Below the pieces are notes generated by a model. It was given only the letters and a program-made list of their open reading frames with translations, had not been told where the DNA came from and did no database searches. From NCBI RefSeq assembly GCF_963678635.1, contig NW_026971146.1, positions 1 to 64,000 of the forward strand: a stretch of 64,000 nt of DNA. Direction: 5' to 3'. The position numbers and the translations under genes were made by a program. The stretch comes from Symsagittifera roscoffensis. Lineage: Eukaryota; Xenacoelomorpha; Acoela; Convolutidae. Positions 1 to 7,706 of the stretch are shown here, piece after piece. Position 1 is the first letter of the stretch; each line of letters opens with the position of its first letter.

Positions 1-290
1 TATTGTTTTTTCTCACAATTTTCGTACTTATCGTCCGCGCAACTAATGTTGTTGTGTTGTCTTCTAGCTTTTTTGGCCAAAATGGCCGTTTCTGACGTTT
101 CTCAGAAATATGATGTCATAATTCGAAATTTTAAAATTTTAAAATACCAGAATATTCTAGCCCTCACCGTTTGGCCAATCGTTCCAATAACGTTCTTAAT
201 TCTTAATAATCACCAATCCGGAAGGCTCGCTGCTAAAAATTCGAATTCTGCAGAGATTGCATTTTTCACATTCTGGTCGAATGTCACAAA
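1..290. other. Left flank of Polinton A, no recognisable gene
   Basis: The reading frame crossing this stretch is a shadow of the TTG microsatellite. On the minus strand the Polinton major capsid gene would be expected here, because that gene follows the pVI-like gene in the Polinton B copies of this window. After the first few codons nothing resembles it. I read this stretch as DNA beyond a deletion or rearrangement breakpoint. Confidence 0.5.
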
Positions 291-305
291 TAAATTAGAA
301 ATCAT
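291..305 (-). pseudogene. First codons of a Polinton major capsid gene, truncated
   Basis: An ATG at 305-303 reads MISNL, the same first five residues as the major capsid genes starting at 54083 and (with one change) 59990. It overlaps the end of the pVI-like gene by the same 11 bases as in those copies. After MISNL the reading diverges and stops within about 30 codons. I infer that Polinton A was cut at this point. Confidence 0.6.
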
Positions 306-386
306 TTCGTACTTTGGTGAAAAAGTTGGAGCGACTTCTCAGTGGGGTTCGTTTCTTTGGAATGAGAGCTTTTGTTTTTCCTTTTC

Positions 387-451
<65 letters not shown>

Positions 452-765
452 GCTGTCTTTCGTTTTCTGCTCATATGGGACTTACTGCGTCCAGCTACAA
501 CTTGTTTTTTGATTGTGTTTTTTACTGTGTTTTTCAAGGCTTGTTTGGGCGTTTTCTTCCTGGTTGCTATGTCTAATAATTCGGGTGCTGCTTGAACAAG
601 TAGTTCTTTTCCAATACGTTTTGCGGCTGGTAATATAAATTTCCGAGCTAACGGAAGTGCTACTCGTCCAATACCCATAGCCAGAGCACCGAAGCCACTA
701 CCCCGCTGTCTGTAATGTCCTGAGAAGTGAGGCATGGTCGCTTGATTATGATAGTATGCCTCCAT
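295..765 (-). CDS. Polinton pVI/pX-like basic minor virion protein
   Basis: This is a 156-residue basic protein. Near the N-terminus it has HFSGHYRQRGSGFG, followed by a hydrophobic/amphipathic stretch (MGIGRVALPLARKF), then lysine-rich DNA, and it ends in VRNDF. Small basic glycine-containing proteins of this form sit between penton and major capsid genes in Polintons and recall adenovirus pVI or core protein X. That equivalence is inference. The ORF is open from ATG to stop. Its middle carries a run of about 22 threonines encoded by a trinucleotide repeat that the two Polinton B homologues lack, so the repeat has probably expanded since the element decayed. Its stop overlaps the start of the truncated capsid gene by 11 bases. 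Confidence 0.7.
387..452. repeat. (TTG)n trinucleotide microsatellite, about 22 units
   Basis: A pure TTG/CAA run lies inside the pVI-like ORF. On the minus strand it encodes polythreonine (ACA codons). The homologous genes at 54073-54472 and 59980-60395 have no such tract. Confidence 0.97.
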
Positions 766-773
766 AATCTTAA

Positions 774-1647
774 TCAGAAAACTTTTGAAACTTTAAAGTC
801 AAAACAACTTTTTCCTCCTCCTCCCGCAAATGGTACAAGTCTACCGGTTTCTGTTCGTAGGTTTACTGCAATGCTCTTGATGTTATTCACGAGGATTTTT
901 TTATAATCTAAGTTGCTAAAAACTTTGCGATGATTTGGTTCAATGCTGCAAACGTAAACGTTTTTCACTCGTCGATTAGTATCAATGACTCTGAGCAACG
1001 GTGCTTTGGTGTCACCCACAATCTGATAATGGATTATATCCAAGTAGATAAACATCATTTGGGTTCCAGCAGAGATATCGACAGGGTAGTCGGAAATGAA
1101 GTTTTGCTGTGAGAGTGCTATGGATATGACTGGATTCTTTATAGCCGATATGGTAGCCCGTTCCATATCTTATACCTTTGAAACCCAAAATACTAGGAAT
1201 TTGTGGGCTCTCAAAGGTAATGCCTTCCCAATAATGCATCCAAATTGAAAGATGTTTGGTAATGGGGTCGATGCTATAAGTGAAATTATCAAGATCAACC
1301 TTCCGATTGATTTCGTTGAATAATTTCTCGATTTCGCCATATTCACCCTTTGTTATTTCATTTTTCTCTCCATCATATGGTCTAGATAATTTATCTTTTG
1401 CCACTTTAAGACTTGCTCTAACTTTGTCTTTTTTATAGTACACTATTTTAGTATCTGTTACATTGTTAAAATGAGTGGGAAACGTTATTTCTGACAATGC
1501 AACTCTCCATTCGCCTTGCAGATCGATATCTTCACTCAGCAGGTTTTTAAAACTCGCTAGTGAGTTGTCAATGAAGATATTCATTGAGGCTGATGACACC
1601 AATGTAATACTAAAGGAATCTTTGTCACCTCCAAAGTTGGTAGACAT
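774..1647 (-). pseudogene. Polinton minor capsid (penton-like) protein, one frameshift
   Basis: The N-terminal half starts MSTNFGGDKDSF and contains SSASMNIFIDNSL, then GEWRVALSEITFP. This matches the start of the single-jelly-roll, penton-like proteins of animal Polintons, which typically read as a Ser-rich strand, a DNTL-type turn and GEWEVGL. The C-terminal half (SDYPVDISAGTQ, DTKAPLLRVID, GRLVPFAGGGG) lies in another frame, so a frameshift falls near 1110-1140. The two homologues in Polinton B are also split. The start ATG at 1647 lies just after the integrase stop at 1651, as expected for compact viral packing. The protein would form the capsid vertices. Family assignment is by motif recognition. 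Confidence 0.8.
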
Positions 1648-1650
1648 TGT

Positions 1651-2875
1651 TTAGCTTGACCCTTCCTTTTCCAATACTCTGATTAGTTCGGGCTCATAAA
1701 ATTTACCCTCTATTGGTTCTCTATCAGCGTCGATAAGATTATAAGTCGGTGGGTTCCTTGTTGGTATGTCAAATATTTCAAAAACTTCGTCAGTGAAGGA
1801 TTGTTTATAACCTTTTCGAAAAGGGATGTCAATTTTTGCTATTCTCACAAAATCGCCCAACGTAGAGCTTTGGTCGGCAAACTAGTTTCAATGATTGTTC
1901 CGCTCTTAATAAAATTAGACGTGGAACATCCTTTTTTGTCACTTTATTGGGGGCTAATTTGATGACGCGGTTTGTTCTCGAATTTATTGTGTTGACAAAG
2001 TCTTGAAGCTTATCGATGTAAGAGTAGGTCCATTTGTCCTCCAAATACTTATAAATCAAACTTTTTAGTGATCGAATGTTCCTCTCGGCGAAAGCGGACT
2101 TCTTTTCACTCTCTGTTGTGTATGTCTTGATACCCTTTTTCTCACATAAAGTTTTGAATGACCCCTTGAACTCGGTGCCTTTATCTACCCAGACTTTTTT
2201 CGGTTTCTCTGTCTTTATCATTTGATTGAACGCTTCTGCAGTTGTTGTGGCATACTTTGATTTCAGTGGCTGCACGCGAAGATAACGGGTCATGCAATCT
2301 ACTGCAACTAAAAGATATTTGATATCTTTGTTGTATTTTGCTAGTTTATCAACATATGCCAAATCGATTGACCATATTTCGTTTATGTCATAAACTATCA
2401 CTTTAAGCCGAGCTATTTTGCGGCGAACTGTTCGGTATTTTGTATAAGATGGTTCTGTATGTAAAAAATGTTCAACTTTTTGTCTTGGTATGACCGTTGT
2501 AGCCTTCAAAGTTTTAACAGTACCGAACAATGCTGGACCTTTATCTGTGTAACTCTTTTTCAAAAGTTTTTCCTCAGTTGGTGTAGGTTTCCCATCTTTT
2601 TCTTTTCGTCTCCGTCTTTTCTGACGTTGAAGAATCTGAATCTTTATAGGGCGTACCGTACGATTCAGTGTCGTCTTCGTCTTTCTCTCTTTCTTTGACT
2701 CTTTCCGTGGTGGCTTTCTTTCTTGTTTTGAGTCGTTTGGTTTGTTTTGAACTTGATGATGGCTTACTACTGTCGAGGGTTTTTGTTTTGCCCGATGTTG
2801 ACGGAGATTTGGTTGGACTTTTGGTTCTTCGTTGGGCCTGTTCTTTAATCTTTGACTGAACCGCGTGTTTGGCAT
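1651..2875 (-). pseudogene. Polinton retroviral-type (rve) integrase, one frameshift
   Basis: This DDE integrase would insert the linear element DNA. Visible in order are an N-terminal segment with SYTDKGPALFGTVK (the conserved entry region of Polinton integrases), the catalytic residues in WSIDLAYVD, VWVDKGTEF and SAFAERN, and then the C-terminal chromodomain-like region KGYKQSFTDEVF with EPIEGKFYEPEL. The core is in one frame and the C-terminal domain in another, so a single indel lies near 1855-1862, right after RPKLYVG. The open frame extends to 2875 and overlaps the upstream unknown gene (2574-3482) by about 300 bases. The true start is uncertain, since the extra N-terminus is very basic and may not be translated. 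All three catalytic residues survive. Confidence 0.9.
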
Positions 2876-3482
2876 ACTTGTTAATAACAGACTCTTCGGT
2901 AAGTTCGAGAGCGGATAAAACCATTATGTAAGCAGGGTTGTGTAGTATGTTAGTTTGCTGTTGTATATCATACAAAAACGATGCTGCTTTGAGACCGGTT
3001 GGTACATGTTCAACATAAATTGTTTCATCCATGGCGTTTATTGAGACTAGAGTTGAGCTTTTGATAACCTCCAGGATATTTTTAGCTCTCGTGAATTTTT
3101 TATCCTCCATTATTTGCAATTGCAATAGAATGCGTTCATAGTTTATTTTATTATACTTTCGCTCCTTCTCTTCCACAATCCGCTTCTCCTCTTCCTCCCC
3201 ACCTTCCTGATATTGATTAGTCTCATCTTCTGAAAGAAGTCCTGTTGATTGTTCCCCAGGGTCAACAATAGGCGTTGAGGGAGGTGTTGGTGGAAGGGGT
3301 AGTGGAAGAGTTTCAGTCGATACTGAGTTTTGCTTCGTGGGTATTAAAGGTCTCATGCGGTTCAAGTAAGATAACTGGGGCTTTTTGTGTTTAATTGAAC
3401 TGTTAAATAGCACTTGTGATGCATGCGGTTGCTCACGGATATATGTATGTTTTGGAATTAAAACAAACTCTTCTGCTGCCAT
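2574..3482 (-). CDS. Polinton-conserved protein upstream of integrase, unknown function
   Basis: An intact 302-residue ORF starts MAAEEFVLIPKHTY. It has a proline-rich stretch, an acidic stretch (about residues 85-105), a conserved central block (ATFLYDIQQ-like: LKAASFLYDIQQQ, then HNPAYIMVLSALEL) and a very basic, Ser/Lys-rich tail ending SYGTPYKDSDSSTSEK. Proteins with this start and position occur next to the integrase in many animal Polintons. The function is unknown. The basic tail suggests nucleic-acid binding (inference). The homologue at 62201-63023 conserves the central block and the SYGTP..DSDS tail even though the same DNA is also read in the integrase frame. Confidence 0.75.
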   Translation of the reverse strand: MAAEEFVLIPKHTYIREQPHASQVLFNSSIKHKKPQLSYLNRMRPLIPTKQNSVSTETLPLPLPPTPPSTPIVDPGEQSTGLLSEDETNQYQEGGEEEEKRIVEEKERKYNKINYERILLQLQIMEDKKFTRAKNILEVIKSSTLVSINAMDETIYVEHVPTGLKAASFLYDIQQQTNILHNPAYIMVLSALELTEESVINKYAKHAVQSKIKEQAQRRTKSPTKSPSTSGKTKTLDSSKPSSSSKQTKRLKTRKKATTERVKEREKDEDDTESYGTPYKDSDSSTSEKTETKRKRWETYTN

Positions 3483-3485
3483 GTT

Positions 3486-3794
3486 TTATGCTGATGGTAA
3501 GTATCTGTAGCAGAAGTAAAGTATCAGTCTGATCAAGTTGAAACCTTGTTTTGTTAGAATAATTGCTTGTTTTCGTTCAAGTTTTGTTTTTCGGCTGATT
3601 AAAAGTTTGTATGCCACTTCGAAATTTTCAATGTTTGGAATATTAACAGATACATTGCCATTGACTACATTGAGCAAACATTCACATATAACTGAAATAA
3701 CTTGAGGATTTGTTGTTTTTCTAATGAAGCTTCGGAGCTGGCTGGGATTCAATTGTACCATGTGCTGCAGAATAGATAATTTTTTCGCGTTCAT
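3486..3794 (-). CDS. Small conserved Polinton protein, unknown function
   Basis: The protein has 102 residues, with QHMVQLNPSQLRSFIR at the start, then the ICECLLNVVNGNV motif, a basic middle and a hydrophobic C-terminus (FNLIRLILYFC). A short protein with a C.CLLNVV.GNV core is a recurrent neighbour of the Polinton packaging ATPase. Its role is unknown. The start overlaps the C-terminal end of the ATPase frame (3721-3794), and the stop lies 3 bases from the next start at 3482, consistent with compact packing. The homologue at 63044-63331 is also intact. Confidence 0.75.
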   Translation of the reverse strand: MNAKKLSILQHMVQLNPSQLRSFIRKTTNPQVISVICECLLNVVNGNVSVNIPNIENFEVAYKLLISRKTKLERKQAIILTKQGFNLIRLILYFCYRYLPSA

Positions 3795-4448
3795 TTGTGA
3801 GAGGTGTAACCTCTGCCTGATTTATTGGTAAGTAAAAAATTGAGGGACCAGGTGGTGTAATGTTTGAACAATATCTCAAACAATCGGATGTACGCGGATC
3901 CAAGTCGACTAAAAGATGACCGTATGTTTCTTTTGTAGCGAGCTGATAACAGTGTCTCAAAAATTTAGTGTTGTTCAATTGTCTTCCAAGATGATCAAAT
4001 CAAGTTGCTGAATATCACGAGGTGATTTGAACAGAATGATGTGTGATGTGTTTAAATCAATTGTTCGAGACCATCTGCTTTGTTGGAACAAATTATGTTT
4101 AACATATATTACATCTAGTCCTCGGTGTCTTCCTGCTGTTGCAAGTTTGACAAAGTCTTTATCGTTATAGATTTCTTCGCATGAATCATCAAAAACTAGA
4201 AGAATGTTTTCAAGGTTTCGCAAACTGTCAAAGCCATTGAATTTTATGAAAGTTAGATCAATGCTGTGGGTATTGGATTTTTCACTATAAAGAGGCTGAA
4301 TCTCTTTGTAAAAGTATAGGGCTCTTTGAAATTTGGGATAAAATGTTTTTCCTTTCAACAATTTGAATATCAGCTCTGTTTTTCCAGAACCCGAGGGGCC
4401 CACGATGGCTAAAAAAAGTCTCGTAGTTGTATCAATAACTTTATTCAT
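3721..4448 (-). pseudogene. Polinton genome-packaging ATPase (FtsK/HerA type), one frameshift
   Basis: The Walker A motif is GPSGSGKT, Walker B is ILLVFDDSCEE, and an arginine-rich sensor region follows (TAGRHRGLDVIYVKHN, then QSRWSRTID). This is the pattern of the A32/FtsK-HerA packaging ATPases that pump DNA into double-jelly-roll capsids. I choose ATG 4448 (MNKVIDTTTR) because it overlaps the upstream stop as ATGA and is conserved at 63979. The C-terminal part (ATKETYGHLLVDLDPRTSD) is in another frame. The cause is visible: a 5-base direct duplication ATCAA ATCAA on the plus strand at 3994-4003. Without it the frames would be continuous. Confidence 0.9.
3994..4003. repeat. 5-bp tandem duplication that breaks the packaging ATPase
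   Basis: ATCAA is present twice in direct succession. The homologous copy near 63530 has a single unit's worth of sequence and keeps the frame at this point. This is the direct cause of the frameshift in the ATPase of Polinton A. Confidence 0.85.
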
Positions 4449-4591
4449 ATTCTTGGATTTGGTAATACATAACCAACTAAACCCGATAAAATTGAGAACC
4501 AAACTGAGGTTTCTTCACAAGTTAACTGCGTTAATGAAAGTTTAAAGATACAAAAAGCCAATAAAATCAGAATTAACACCATTTGTGACAT
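4445..4591 (-). CDS. Small membrane protein upstream of the packaging ATPase
   Basis: A 48-residue ORF starts MSQMVLILILLAFCIF (first membrane segment) and continues through a polar stretch to FSILSGLVGYVLPNPRI (second hydrophobic segment). Its stop TGA overlaps the ATPase start as ATGA. The window's right edge (63976-64000) holds the end of the same gene in front of the second ATPase. Small two-helix proteins ending GYVLP.PR are frequent just before the ATPase in Polintons. The function is unknown; a role in virion membrane or packaging vertex would be inference. Confidence 0.65.
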   Translation of the reverse strand: MSQMVLILILLAFCIFKLSLTQLTCEETSVWFSILSGLVGYVLPNPRI

Positions 4592-4636
4592 GAAAACTAC
4601 TTCAGACCGTGGTACAGTCACGTTATTGCAAAAATT

Positions 4637-4723
4637 TCATGATTTTTTCTCCATATGATTTTCGTCATACACAAAATCGGTAACTATAGTTCCATCAGTC
4701 TCGTCAACTACTGTGTCATTCAT
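4637..4723 (-). CDS. Very short acidic ORF, uncertain
   Basis: A 28-codon ORF (MNDTVVDETDGT at the start) lies in the gap between the small membrane protein gene and the next upstream gene. It is too short to assign and no second copy is available in the window. It may be noise. Confidence 0.2.
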   Translation of the reverse strand: MNDTVVDETDGTIVTDFVYDENHMEKKS

Positions 4724-4797
4724 TTCAATTTCCCTACCGCTTTCTCTCACTCTCGAACTTGCAGAATGAAAAATATATATCATATATAAAAAATTAA

Positions 4798-5329
4798 TTA
4801 AGCATCTGAACAGTAATAAATTTCATATCGTGTATTACCTGTATAGACACTCGGTTTATTATCATCATCAAAATCATAGTGCATTTCCAAAACATAATTG
4901 GCTGGGACATGATCAGTTTTGGCATGATACACAATTTTCTTCACAGAATCTTCTCTTATTATTTTTTGAATCTCATTGGGTAGTTCACTGCTGGTTAGAT
5001 CCATTTGAACTCCTGGTTGACGTTTGGGCACTAAGACTAGCTTGGGAAGACAAAGACCGCGCTTGCTGGGTAACATTACAGATGTATTTGAATCGTTGAA
5101 AGTAGATGAATTGGTCAATCACGGGGAAGAACCTCCTCAAAGTGCACAACTCTTCTTCAGAAAGTGTAACTTGTTCTTTTCGTTGAACTACTTGGCCTCT
5201 ACAATCAATGCGTTCAATCCCGGTCAATGAAATCTTTATGTTACTTTCTGGTGTCATCCAAGCACAAAGAACTGAATTTGGAGATATGTATGTCTCCACT
5301 TTCCCCTGACGCTCGTTGTTGACACTCAT
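4798..5329 (-). pseudogene. Uncharacterised Polinton A gene, one frameshift
   Basis: Two overlapping frames (5329-4985 and 5118-4798) appear to be one gene. The first starts MSVNNERQGKVETY and is open through FIYFQRFKYICNV; the second carries LPKLVLVPKRQPG to NTRYEIYYCSDA. The switch lies around 5030-5070. No motif is recognised. The start lies inside the 3' end of the neighbouring gene (5241-5813), the overlap style seen throughout this element. It could be a capsid-associated or replication accessory protein; I cannot tell. Confidence 0.5.
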
Positions 5330-5813
5330 TTTTCAACCAATCAAAGAACGCTTTCGACTTTTTTAATGCACAATGATTTTTAGAGTTATGGTGCGGTAGG
5401 TGTTTGTTACAATTCACAAAATTCTTGAAAAATAATTGTTCGACTCGTGGACAGCCCAAATCGTCAAGATTCACAACTTTGCGGTCTAAGTATTTGGATA
5501 AAAAATCAGCTTTTTCTTTTCCTTTGGCGTAGAATACAGCATTGGGGTTTCTTAAGACAAAACTTTGAATGATTTGGTTAAACTTCAGGTATAAATAATC
5601 ACCGCTATCCCAATGAAGTCCGTGCAAATAATTTGTCAGCCAGTTGTAGGCTTTTTGTTCAGATTTTGGAAGGGAATTGAAATTAACTGGAGGTAGAAAA
5701 ATTAGGTAATCACTGTTGTCGGAAGTTGTTATAGTTAATTCTTTTACTATAAATGTGTTTTTCTGGTGTCGAAATCCCTCAAAATCCAACACAACTGATT
5801 TTTCTTTCAGCAT
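5241..5813 (-). CDS. Conserved Polinton-associated protein, possible nuclease-like fold
   Basis: The protein has about 190 residues. I place the start at Met 5813 because it forms an ATGCTGA overlap with the upstream gene's stop. The N-terminus reads SVVLDFEGFRHQKNTFIVKEL, followed by a WLTNYLHGLHWDSGD block, VFYAKGKEKADFL and a Cys/His-rich end (CPRVEQLF, CNKHLPHH, HCALKK). Proteins of this pattern are common in invertebrate genomes next to Polinton genes. The DFEGF start followed by later acidic residues resembles DEDD/RNase H-type exonucleases, but that is inference. The ORF is intact, unlike most of its neighbours. Confidence 0.6.
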   Translation of the reverse strand: MLKEKSVVLDFEGFRHQKNTFIVKELTITTSDNSDYLIFLPPVNFNSLPKSEQKAYNWLTNYLHGLHWDSGDYLYLKFNQIIQSFVLRNPNAVFYAKGKEKADFLSKYLDRKVVNLDDLGCPRVEQLFFKNFVNCNKHLPHHNSKNHCALKKSKAFFDWLKNECQQRASGESGDIHISKFSSLCLDDTRK

Positions 5814-6244
5814 TCTAATAAATGGTAGAGTTTCGGTTTTTTCAGTTTGATATACAAACAAAACGTAATTCCACTCAAGTGACCAATCAAACTACTGTTG
5901 CATTTCCATGGTAAAACATAGCAGTATGTGGGACCAGTGTTATAAACTTCGCGGACAAAACCGGCGGCATCGTGTAAAATAGCATGCATTCGTAAAATTT
6001 TCGAATCATTTAAATATTTATCCAAAGAAGAATTGTCTATACAGATCAGACCCCCATAGGGTCTCAACTTGATAGCAACATCGTAATTTATATCATTAGT
6101 AGTTGAGAAGAAGAACAGTGAACATGCAGCTAAGAAATAATTTCGACGGTTGGTGTTTTCCGGATAGGTTTTTTTCAAAGTAATAAAAATTTCATGAATA
6201 ATTTCCAAGTCTTTTGAAGTAACTCTACGTTTTTCCAATTTCAT
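5807..6244 (-). CDS. Uncharacterised Polinton A gene
   Basis: The ORF has 145 residues and starts at MKLEKRRVTSKDLEII. It contains IHEIFITLKKTYPENTNRRN, then RPYGGLICIDN, a well-formed ILHDAAGFVREVYNTGP block and WKCNSSLIGHLSG. Conserved-looking glycine and cysteine positions suggest a genuine protein, but I do not recognise the family. It is the last minus-strand gene of Polinton A before the divergent plus-strand segment that begins 20 bases away at 6264. Confidence 0.5.
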   Translation of the reverse strand: MKLEKRRVTSKDLEIIHEIFITLKKTYPENTNRRNYFLAACSLFFFSTTNDINYDVAIKLRPYGGLICIDNSSLDKYLNDSKILRMHAILHDAAGFVREVYNTGPTYCYVLPWKCNSSLIGHLSGITFCLYIKLKKPKLYHLLEC

Positions 6245-6263
6245 TTTTTTTTATTTTTTCCAG

Positions 6264-6726
6264 CACTTCTCCGACCTGCTGAATTTCAAGCCAGTGGAAA
6301 TGAAAGTAACCTTCTAGATACCACTTACTCACTCCTATTTCTAACTAATGATTTCAACCTATTTTCATGTGTTTAGATGGATATTCCCCTTGGTGGTCTC
6401 CACGAGTCACCCATTGATTTGCCTTATGTGGGACCTGGAACTCACGAAGGCAAAAATATCTTTGGTGTGACCGTAGAGTTTACCCCGGCCACCACTGCAG
6501 CGAATTTTAAGCTGCATTACATTGAGGTTGCATTTGAGAAAAGGAGGGCATATTTGAATATGTGTGTGTTGATGTGGGGAGCATGGAAAATTTCTGGCTG
6601 TGCGAGTCTCTGGGTGCGGGATTCGAGAGTACTGAGTGGCGCTTCAAATTTCAAATGGAGCGTCTAGTCAGTATTCTTCATGTCCCTTGGTCGGATCCCG
6701 AAGACGACATGCGGATGTGGCCGTAA
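6264..6726 (+). pseudogene. Spliced plus-strand coding segment, unrecognised
   Basis: A T-rich tract ending in CAG (6251-6263) is followed by 14 open codons (HFSDLLNFKPVEMK), a GT donor at 6306, a CTAAC branch-like motif near 6341 and a TTTAG acceptor at 6376. The next exon continues in phase (MDIPLGGLHESPIDL, GPGTHEGKNIFGV) to about 6535. There a one-base shift moves the frame, and it goes on with GIFEYVCVDVGSMENFW to SDPEDDMRMWP and a stop at 6724. The protein is not recognised. It could be the 3' end of a host gene or an intron-containing Polinton gene. Exon-intron structure and amino-acid quality argue that it is real coding sequence. Confidence 0.5.
6306..6376 (+). other. Probable 71-bp spliceosomal intron
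   Basis: It starts GTAACC and ends GTGTTTAG, with a CTAAC branch-like motif about 30 bases before the acceptor. Both flanking exons are in phase 0. Confidence 0.6.
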
Positions 6727-6994
6727 ACCCTTCCTCTGCTCTCCTATCCGTACTCTTGTCAACATTCCGTTTTTATTTTATTTTTTCTTTTTTTTTATAT
6801 GTTACTTTATCTATTATTTATCAAGTCCTCTTTACCTTCTTACCCTCTTATTATTTGTCACGTCCTTCCTCCTTCTCAAGCAGGTCAGTTTTTTAATGGG
6901 GTCTCAAACTTATTTAGTTGAACAGTGGGAAAGTTTGGAAGGGATTAAATTTAACCACCGCGCGAAAATAAATACCAAAGTATTTTGTCTGTCG
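6727..6994. other. No gene seen; T-rich stretch
   Basis: After the stop at 6726 the sequence is pyrimidine-rich with long T runs. The open frames here encode phenylalanine-rich low-complexity sequence and have no sign of function. Confidence 0.5.
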
Positions 6995-7129
6995 GGTGTT
7001 CTAAGAGAGGGGTCTTTTTATTTCGGGCAGGGTACTTTGGGGTCTTTAAAAAAGATGGGTCCTTTTGGACCCTACTTTTGGTAGGACCCCAAAGACCCCT
7101 ACCGTCGAAAAGACCCCCCCTAAGGACAC
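6995..7129. repeat. Palindromic foldback element (GGGGTCTTT type)
   Basis: The left half (GTGTTCTAAG, then GGGGTCTTT, ACTTTGGGGTCTTT) is matched in reverse complement by the right half (AGGACCCCAAAGACCCC, AAGACCCC, CTAAGGACAC). The centre is a GGGTCC-TTTT-GGACCC hairpin. The whole 135 bp could fold into one imperfect stem. No coding capacity. A foldback-type MITE or its relic is the likeliest explanation. Confidence 0.7.
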
Positions 7130-7578
7130 ACGGCGGATTACAATACTACTGGAGTGATTTGATATTAGAAAAAAAAAACATTCACAGATGGGAGAGAAAA
7201 AGGTGCAAAGTAAGGCAATTGAAAACAAACTTATTTTTCACAAAAGTTTTATAATTTAGCTCAATTAACCAGTAGACACCACCCTGATGCTTTATTATTC
7301 TCAGTTCCATTATGGGTTAATTTAAACTTCGGTAGCTTGGTTACCACAGAGTCTGATTTGATATTTAGGCTTTTTTGATAAGTTAAAAAGTAAATTTGTG
7401 CTTTCTGTTCAGTAGAAAAACCGTATTGAGAAGACTCGCTGCAACCATTTGTAATATAACATGTCAATATTTAATTATCTAAGCTTAAAACATGCTTTTA
7501 TTCTTTATATGTAGCAAAAGAAATCTAGAAAGCGTCAAATTAAAATCAAATTTGACGTTATTATTGCAGCATATTGAT
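7130..7578. other. No gene supported
   Basis: A minus-strand frame of 68 codons (7261-7467) shows no recognisable motif, and no repeat structure was noticed in this stretch. Confidence 0.4.
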
Positions 7579-7684
7579 TTATTTCGACCACAGCTTGAGT
7601 TTGCCATGTAGAAATGCATTATTGATCATCTTTTGCATCTTTTTATAAGCTTGTTCTAGTGCCATTTTAACGATGTCATCCACG
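7579..7684 (-). pseudogene. Possible terminal coding exon, unrecognised
   Basis: The minus strand reads VDDIVKMALEQAYKKMQ, then MINNAFLHGKLKLWSK and a stop. The helix-like composition looks like a real C-terminus. No acceptor is visible immediately upstream, and the tandem repeat array begins about 20 bases further on, so the exon may have been cut by that insertion. It lies on the same strand as the methyltransferase exons at 11.8-14.7 kb, but I see no evidence that it belongs to that gene. Confidence 0.3.
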
Positions 7685-7706
7685 TTTCATCAATGAAACA
7701 TAAATG

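Noticed and set aside
46..576. Plus-strand ORF with a long cysteine/valine run
   Set aside because: It is the antisense shadow of the TTG microsatellite and of the minus-strand pVI-like gene.
6680..7084. Plus-strand ORF of 134 codons rich in phenylalanine
   Set aside because: Arises from T runs; overlaps the end of the spliced segment and the palindromic element.
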